Shown here piece after piece: positions 8,886 through 12,116 of a stretch of 12,116 nt of DNA. A model generated the notes under the pieces. That model was not told the DNA's origin, searched no databases, and saw only the letters and a program-made list of their open reading frames with translations. The stretch comes from Entrophospora sp. SA101 (Eukaryota; Glomeromycota; Glomeromycetes; Entrophosporales; Entrophosporaceae): assembly GCA_958430865.1 (NCBI GenBank), contig CAUDNR010004545.1, positions 78,037 through 90,152 of the forward strand, read 5' to 3'. Each line of letters starts with the position of its first letter. Position 1 is the first letter of the stretch. The position numbers and the translations under genes were made by a program.

Positions 8886-9065
8886 GTTGGTAAGGATAGG
8901 TTTCAACATAAAAATACACGACTCGAAAAATTGGAGACAGATGATGGTTTACCAACTGAAGGGATCGAAGCAATTGGTTACACAATGTTGAAAAACCATT
9001 CACACTTGATTGGGTGTAAAGCTCCTCACAAGCTGGCTTGCGAGCTGGCTCATGCGGAGCCTTAA
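8886..9065 (+). pseudogene. Possible leucine-rich-repeat fragment
   Basis: A 59-codon open stretch reads VGKDRFQHKNTRLEKLETDD and then GLPTEGIEAIGYTMLKNHSH before TAA 9063-9065. The segment L-P-T-E-G-I-E-A-I-x-x-x-M-L-K-N-x-S-H-L-I-G resembles one ribonuclease-inhibitor-type repeat (G-x-E-A-(I/L)-A-x-x-L-x-N-x-x-L). Only one repeat is visible, so this may be chance. No start codon or neighbouring repeats were found. Confidence 0.22.
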
Positions 9066-9084
9066 TTGGGTGATGTCACGTATT

Positions 9085-9563
9085 TATCAAGAAATCAAAT
9101 TTGTAAAATCAATTGGTATAGGGAAAACATCTGTGATGTACAAAGGCCTTTACGATAATGATAGAGTATTACAATATGCACATTCCTTGAATGTTTGCAA
9201 CAAGGAGATGGAGATAATGGAGAAGTTGGATTTAGCTTGCTTTCTCAAAATACCCGATCTTAATTTAGCTGATTATGGTAACACTGGCATGACTTTTATT
9301 GTCTTGGCTCCATTATGCAAACCATTTGGAGAATGGATATTCTCCTTATTGTCGATAAATTGAAACAGGTATAGGCATAATGCATTGCGATTTTCGAAAA
9401 TGGAGGATTTCCTGCAAATGAACCACTTTTACTGGAGCTTTGAAGACATTGTCAGATGATGCATCACAGATCAAATATACTCTTGGTATTGAGTTGGCCT
9501 CAGTGGCCTGTTCTTTTAATGCTTCATCAACCATTGTTGAAGCACCCTTTGTCTATAATACAC
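9085..9563 (+). pseudogene. Frameshifted protein-kinase-like domain (copy 2)
   Basis: Frame 9010-9363 gives a glycine-rich loop at 9109-9147 (SIGIGKTSVMYKG), a VLQY segment at 9166-9177 where a VAIK-type lysine is expected (Gln instead), an alpha-C-like helix (NKEMEIMEKLDLA), and a hinge-like region (TFIVLAPLCKPFG). The text then shifts frame at about 9331-9340 to ILLIVDKLKQ. It shifts again to IMHCDFRKW (9377-9403), which sits where kinases have the HRD catalytic loop (H-C-D). After a TGA come TTFTGALKTLSDDASQIKYT and LGIEL, and a last shift gives LMLHQPLLKHPLSII. Known kinases use the VAIK lysine for ATP and the HRD aspartate as base. The lost lysine, three frame changes and a nonsense codon make this a dead copy. 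Part of it repeats the relic at 1252-1401. Confidence 0.6.
9434..9496 (+). repeat. 63-bp block duplicated at 1270-1332 (62/63 identical)
   Basis: The block starting GGAGCTTTGAAGACATTGTC and ending GGTATTGAGTTG occurs at 1270-1332 and at 9434-9496 in the same orientation, differing only at A/C within CAGAT-A/C-AAAT. Flanks diverge by indels: the copy at 9496-9540 carries about six extra bases relative to 1333-1370. It encodes GALKTLSDDASQIKYTLGIE of the kinase-like relics. Confidence 0.85.
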
Positions 9564-9981
9564 CATTTAGAAGTTTTTCTGATATTAAAAGATCATCTAA
9601 ACCAAATTCATTCACTCCAGAATATTTGGTTTTTTTTTAAATTTTTTGATATAATGCATTAAGAGCATTACTTATATGATCTTTTTCTTCATCAGACTCA
9701 CAAATATATTCTGACTGACCTTCACTACCTTTAAAAACATGTACAGTGAAATTTTGACCATTTAATTCTGTTACTATTGACATTCCTACCCATATAGGAA
9801 ATGATTCTTGCCCATTGTCAGTAATTATTTCCAACCACCAATTACATGAAAAAGGTCCAAAATGTAATTCAGGAATAATGAGACCACAAGAAATAAGTGT
9901 AGGAGCAAATATTTTACTTTTAGTCATAATTATGTAGAATAAATACACAATTGTATAGTAAGCGAGTTGAGATTTTGACAT
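9556..9981 (-). pseudogene. 3' part of a Y-I-C-E-S motif family gene, broken by a stop
   Basis: The minus-strand frame 9981-9637 reads from MSKSQLAYY through LISCGLIIPELHFGPFSCNW to VTELNGQNFTVHVFKGSEGQ, YICESDEEKDHI and SNALNALYQKI, then TAA in an oligo-A run (9637-9639). The same frame continues as TKYSGVNEFGLDDLLISEKL and LNGVL before TAG at 9553-9555, so the first stop looks like a nonsense mutation in a longer protein. The upstream TAA just before ATG 9981 means 9981 is either the start or lies in an intron. A candidate acceptor at 9917-9918 (TAAAAG) would start an exon at 9916 with KIFAPTLISCG. Bulky aromatic and beta-rich composition suggests a globular soluble domain. I recall this family as multi-copy in Glomeromycotina, with unknown function. 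Confidence 0.5.
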
Positions 9982-10107
9982 GTTTTGAATTTATGTTTTA
10001 ATATCCCCACAATTTACTGATTTACTAATTAATTTTCAAATTTTTGAGCATTTGTATCACAAATCACGAATTAAGATAACAATGGGATATTAATTATGAT
10101 CACATTA
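9917..10107 (-). other. Putative intron between the two parts of the minus-strand gene
   Basis: Sequence between the two coding-like blocks has stops in all minus-strand frames. Possible donors are GTAAAT just after codon HQ (about 10125) and GTAATG at 10108. Possible acceptors are TAAAAG at 9917-9918 or none if ATG 9981 starts a separate gene. The pair 10108/9917 keeps the frame (phase 2) and gives KFSHF-KIFAPTL, but the splice signals are weak. Confidence 0.25.
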
Positions 10108-10399
10108 CAAATGACTAAATTTGATCCCTGAATTTACTTGGTGGCTTTCCGATTTTGTCACGGTTATTACTACTTCTACCGCCAACACTATCAAACACTC
10201 CATATCATTTAAATTAATTCCACCAGCGAATTTCATGAAGTCTTGTAACTTATTATAGAATTCTTCATTTGTCACTCCTCCTCTACCAATTCTTTTATAT
10301 ATATATCGGCTGCAAGATTTTTGCATATCATTCATCCATTTGTGAAAAATTGATACCATCATCACCGCCATTATTTGGCAATAGTCACTAGTATTTATT
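10108..10399 (-). CDS. 5' exon (partial) of the minus-strand Y-I-C-E-S family gene
   Basis: Open frame on the minus strand. A strong acceptor, a long pyrimidine tract ending TTTCTAG (10418 down to 10400), precedes coding text INTSDYCQIMAVMMVSIFHK followed by WMNDMQKSC, so the exon probably starts at 10399, or translation starts at the in-frame ATG 10371. Later text includes EEFYNKLQDFMKFAGGINLN and DMECLIVLAVEVVITVTKSE. It looks alpha-helical, with a hydrophobic ECLIVLAVEVVITV stretch. Together with the block downstream on the same strand it forms one candidate gene. The open frame running up to 10476 crosses the acceptor and lacks an ATG, so I do not use that start. Any upstream exon was not found. 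Confidence 0.45.
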
Positions 10400-10546
10400 C
10401 TAGAAAAAAAAAACAGAAGATGACAAGTCCAGTTAAAATGAGGAGATTTTAGGAGGTTGTGAAAGAAAATCGCCAAAGAACCTCTATTTGATAATTAAAA
10501 ATCCATTTTATTACATTAAAATTTTAATCTACAAAAAAATCATAAT

Positions 10547-10664
10547 TACCGTAAAGTCTGGAAAAATAGCACCAGATGTCAAATATCAATTTTCTATGAA
10601 ATTGTGCGTGACAAACCATAAAAAGTCAATGACACGGGGCACTATCTTTCCAGACTTTATGGTA
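10547..10664. mobile_element. 118-bp MITE-like element with 33-bp terminal inverted repeats
   Basis: The left end CCGTAAAGTCTGGAAAAATA (10549 onward) and the right end read in reverse, CCATAAAGTCTGGAAAGATA (10662 backward), are inverted repeats matching at 26 of 33 positions through to GTGTCA/ATGTCA. Both are flanked by TA (10547-10548 and 10663-10664), fitting a TA target duplication as in Tc1/mariner-type elements. There is no coding capacity. It lies about 150 bp upstream of the acceptor of the minus-strand gene. The flanking TA could be chance in AT-rich DNA, so the superfamily is uncertain. Confidence 0.6.
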
Positions 10665-12116
10665 TAAGTAGATCATCATCCAAAAACGTTCATCAGCGAT
10701 TGTAACCTTTTATTTTCAAAAGCAATCTTGAAAATCTAATTTATTTTGATTTATAACGCGAAGGAAAAAAGTTATGCCATCAATTTATGTACGTATGGAG
10801 CCTAATTGAAATCATTTTCAAGCAAAGTATCTATTATATGAATTGATCGATAAGGGATCCAGATCTTGGTTTAGAAGAGAATATGGATGTTGTTGAAATA
10901 CTCATGTAATTGTGGATTCAAAGATGTAATAGTCAGTCATAGAGAGAATTTCAATAGATCTCTTGTTTAGCTTAAATGTATTTGAGAAGTTAATCGTGGT
11001 GATAATCTTGATGTGCGTTATCGACACTTTCTAAAAAAAATCATGACAAAAGTAAACTGCATTATACATGTTGTAAACATTCAAAGGCTTCTTTAAATGT
11101 AATGGATGCTCTGAGCATTCATGTACTGTGCAAACATTAGGATTCCTTGCTTGAGATTTCAATCTCGCAAAACTATGTCTCGATTTTTTTTTACTAAATC
11201 GAAAGATGGATTTCGTTCATTGTGTATTTGTTCCGATTGTTTTGATGGAGAAAGGCACTAGTAAGTTCATATGCATGATGATGATTTAACTAAAGCTCTA
11301 GAAATATTTGGAAGCCAAATCTCATGATGAAATGAAAAACAAAATGTCATTTTGTCATTACTTCCAATGCTTGAGATAACGAAGTTATCTAAATAGACTT
11401 AAGCAATACAAAAAAAACAGTAATTTTGGGATGCAATTGAAGAATTACTATGTGGAGCAATAAAAGAAAATTTTCAGAATTCGTGTCTCTTACAAACTAT
11501 TCGCTTGCTTTGCCACAAATTCTTTGTTCTTTTTTTTTTAATGGACTTATTACTGTTATTCAACAAAAAAAAACATAAAGTTGTAGAGACAAAGAAAAAA
11601 TCGTAAGTTATCTATCGTCAGCTCCTTTAGATATCACATCAATTAAAATGAGTTACAATCTTTTTAGTATCAATTAATTGGGTGTGATTTCCTATGCAAA
11701 GTTAGTTCCCATTAATAGACTTGAAGTTGGTAGTGAGATTTTTATAATCTGGCTGTTATAAATTTACAAGAAAAACTTATGGATACGGCAATAATTAAGA
11801 TGTTGCTAGACATACTACACGCTATACTTTGTGTAGTATTCCAGTTAAGATTCCTTCAAATTTGCAATTTCTTTCTTCTGGTTGAGTAATAATTGGGGAA
11901 TCATTGGTAATAAAAATCTAAATGAAAATATGATAAGGTTTTGATCAATTAATTCATTTCAGAAAAGATATATGATTTTGATGTTAAAGTTGTTCATCAT
12001 ATATTAAAAATTTAAAATTTAGTGACAATCACATGGTAATACAGTCTCCGGCGAAAGTAATGGCGGTGATAATTTTTTTAAAAACTAAAAATTTTTAATA
12101 AGCAACTATCAATAAA
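10665..12116. other. AT-rich region without a recognisable gene
   Basis: All six frames are interrupted. The longest coding-like stretch seen is 11424-11606 on the plus strand (61 codons from FWDAIEELLCGAIKENFQNS to TAA, no initial ATG). It ends in Leu/Phe- and Lys-rich low-complexity text. Around 10990-11250 scattered plus-strand fragments (HFLKKIMTKVNCIIHVVNIQ; FFFTKSKDGFRSLCICSDCF) could be decayed coding sequence but match no family I know. Confidence 0.4.
11812..11839. repeat. Perfect 9-bp hairpin
   Basis: ATACTACAC (11812-11820) and GTGTAGTAT (11831-11839) are perfect inverted repeats around a 10-nt loop. There is no adjacent gene to regulate. It may be the core of a small inverted-repeat element or chance. 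Confidence 0.3.

Noticed and set aside
8803..9003. Minus-strand 66-codon frame
   Set aside because: Opposite strand of the possible LRR piece; no start context and no family resemblance.
9346..9534. Minus-strand frame reading VDEALKEQATEANSIPRV
   Set aside because: Comparison with the copy at 1252-1401 shows the plus strand keeps protein similarity (GALKTLSDD and LHxPLLK), whereas the minus frame is not preserved between copies.

Overview
The window looks like nuclear DNA of a very AT-rich eukaryote, most likely an arbuscular mycorrhizal fungus of the Glomeromycotina such as Rhizophagus. That placement is inference. It rests on the short introns (69-79 nt, GT...AG), on Asn/Lys/Ile-rich protein composition, and on gene families I associate with those genomes: a WD40/TRP-like 'ion transport' protein, divergent kinase-like domains, and a family carrying a Y-I-C-E-S-(D/N)-E/D-E/D-K motif. 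Nothing bacterial was seen: no operons, Shine-Dalgarno sites or CRISPR arrays.

Layout. 1-2564: no intact gene. It holds the probable end of a Tc1/mariner-type transposon (41-73), a degenerate minisatellite with a period near 64 bp (about 565-1100), a relic of a kinase-like C-lobe (1252-1401) and a small inverted-repeat element (2273-2356). A TATA-like box lies at 2463-2472. 2565-7313: the one clearly intact gene, a five-exon gene for a 1482-residue polytopic protein. A degenerate beta-propeller-like cytosolic N-terminal region is followed by six membrane segments, a pore region and a C-terminal coiled coil. The large first ORF appears to end at 6194, but that stop is intronic. A 25-nt microexon and three further exons supply S4-S5, the pore, S6 and the C-terminus. 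7314-10500: a graveyard of gene pieces. It contains a minus-strand fragment with the Y-I-C-E-S motif (7623-7803), an unrecognised broken plus-strand gene (about 8279-8725), a possible leucine-rich-repeat piece (8886-9065), a frameshifted kinase-like pseudogene (9085-9563) and, on the minus strand, a partial or broken two-exon gene (about 10399-9556) of the same family as the 7.7 kb fragment. 10500-12116: a 118-bp MITE-like element (10547-10664), then AT-rich DNA with no recognisable gene.

How it fits together. The channel-like gene is the only functional-looking unit, and it probably belongs to a multi-copy family. The rest fits a gene-poor, transposon-rich compartment where pieces of expanded families (kinase-like, LRR-like, YICES) are duplicated and decay. 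Two kinase-like relics 8.2 kb apart share a block identical at 62 of 63 bases. I found no evidence of a new multi-gene system. The most useful results are the rebuilt gene model and the fragment map.
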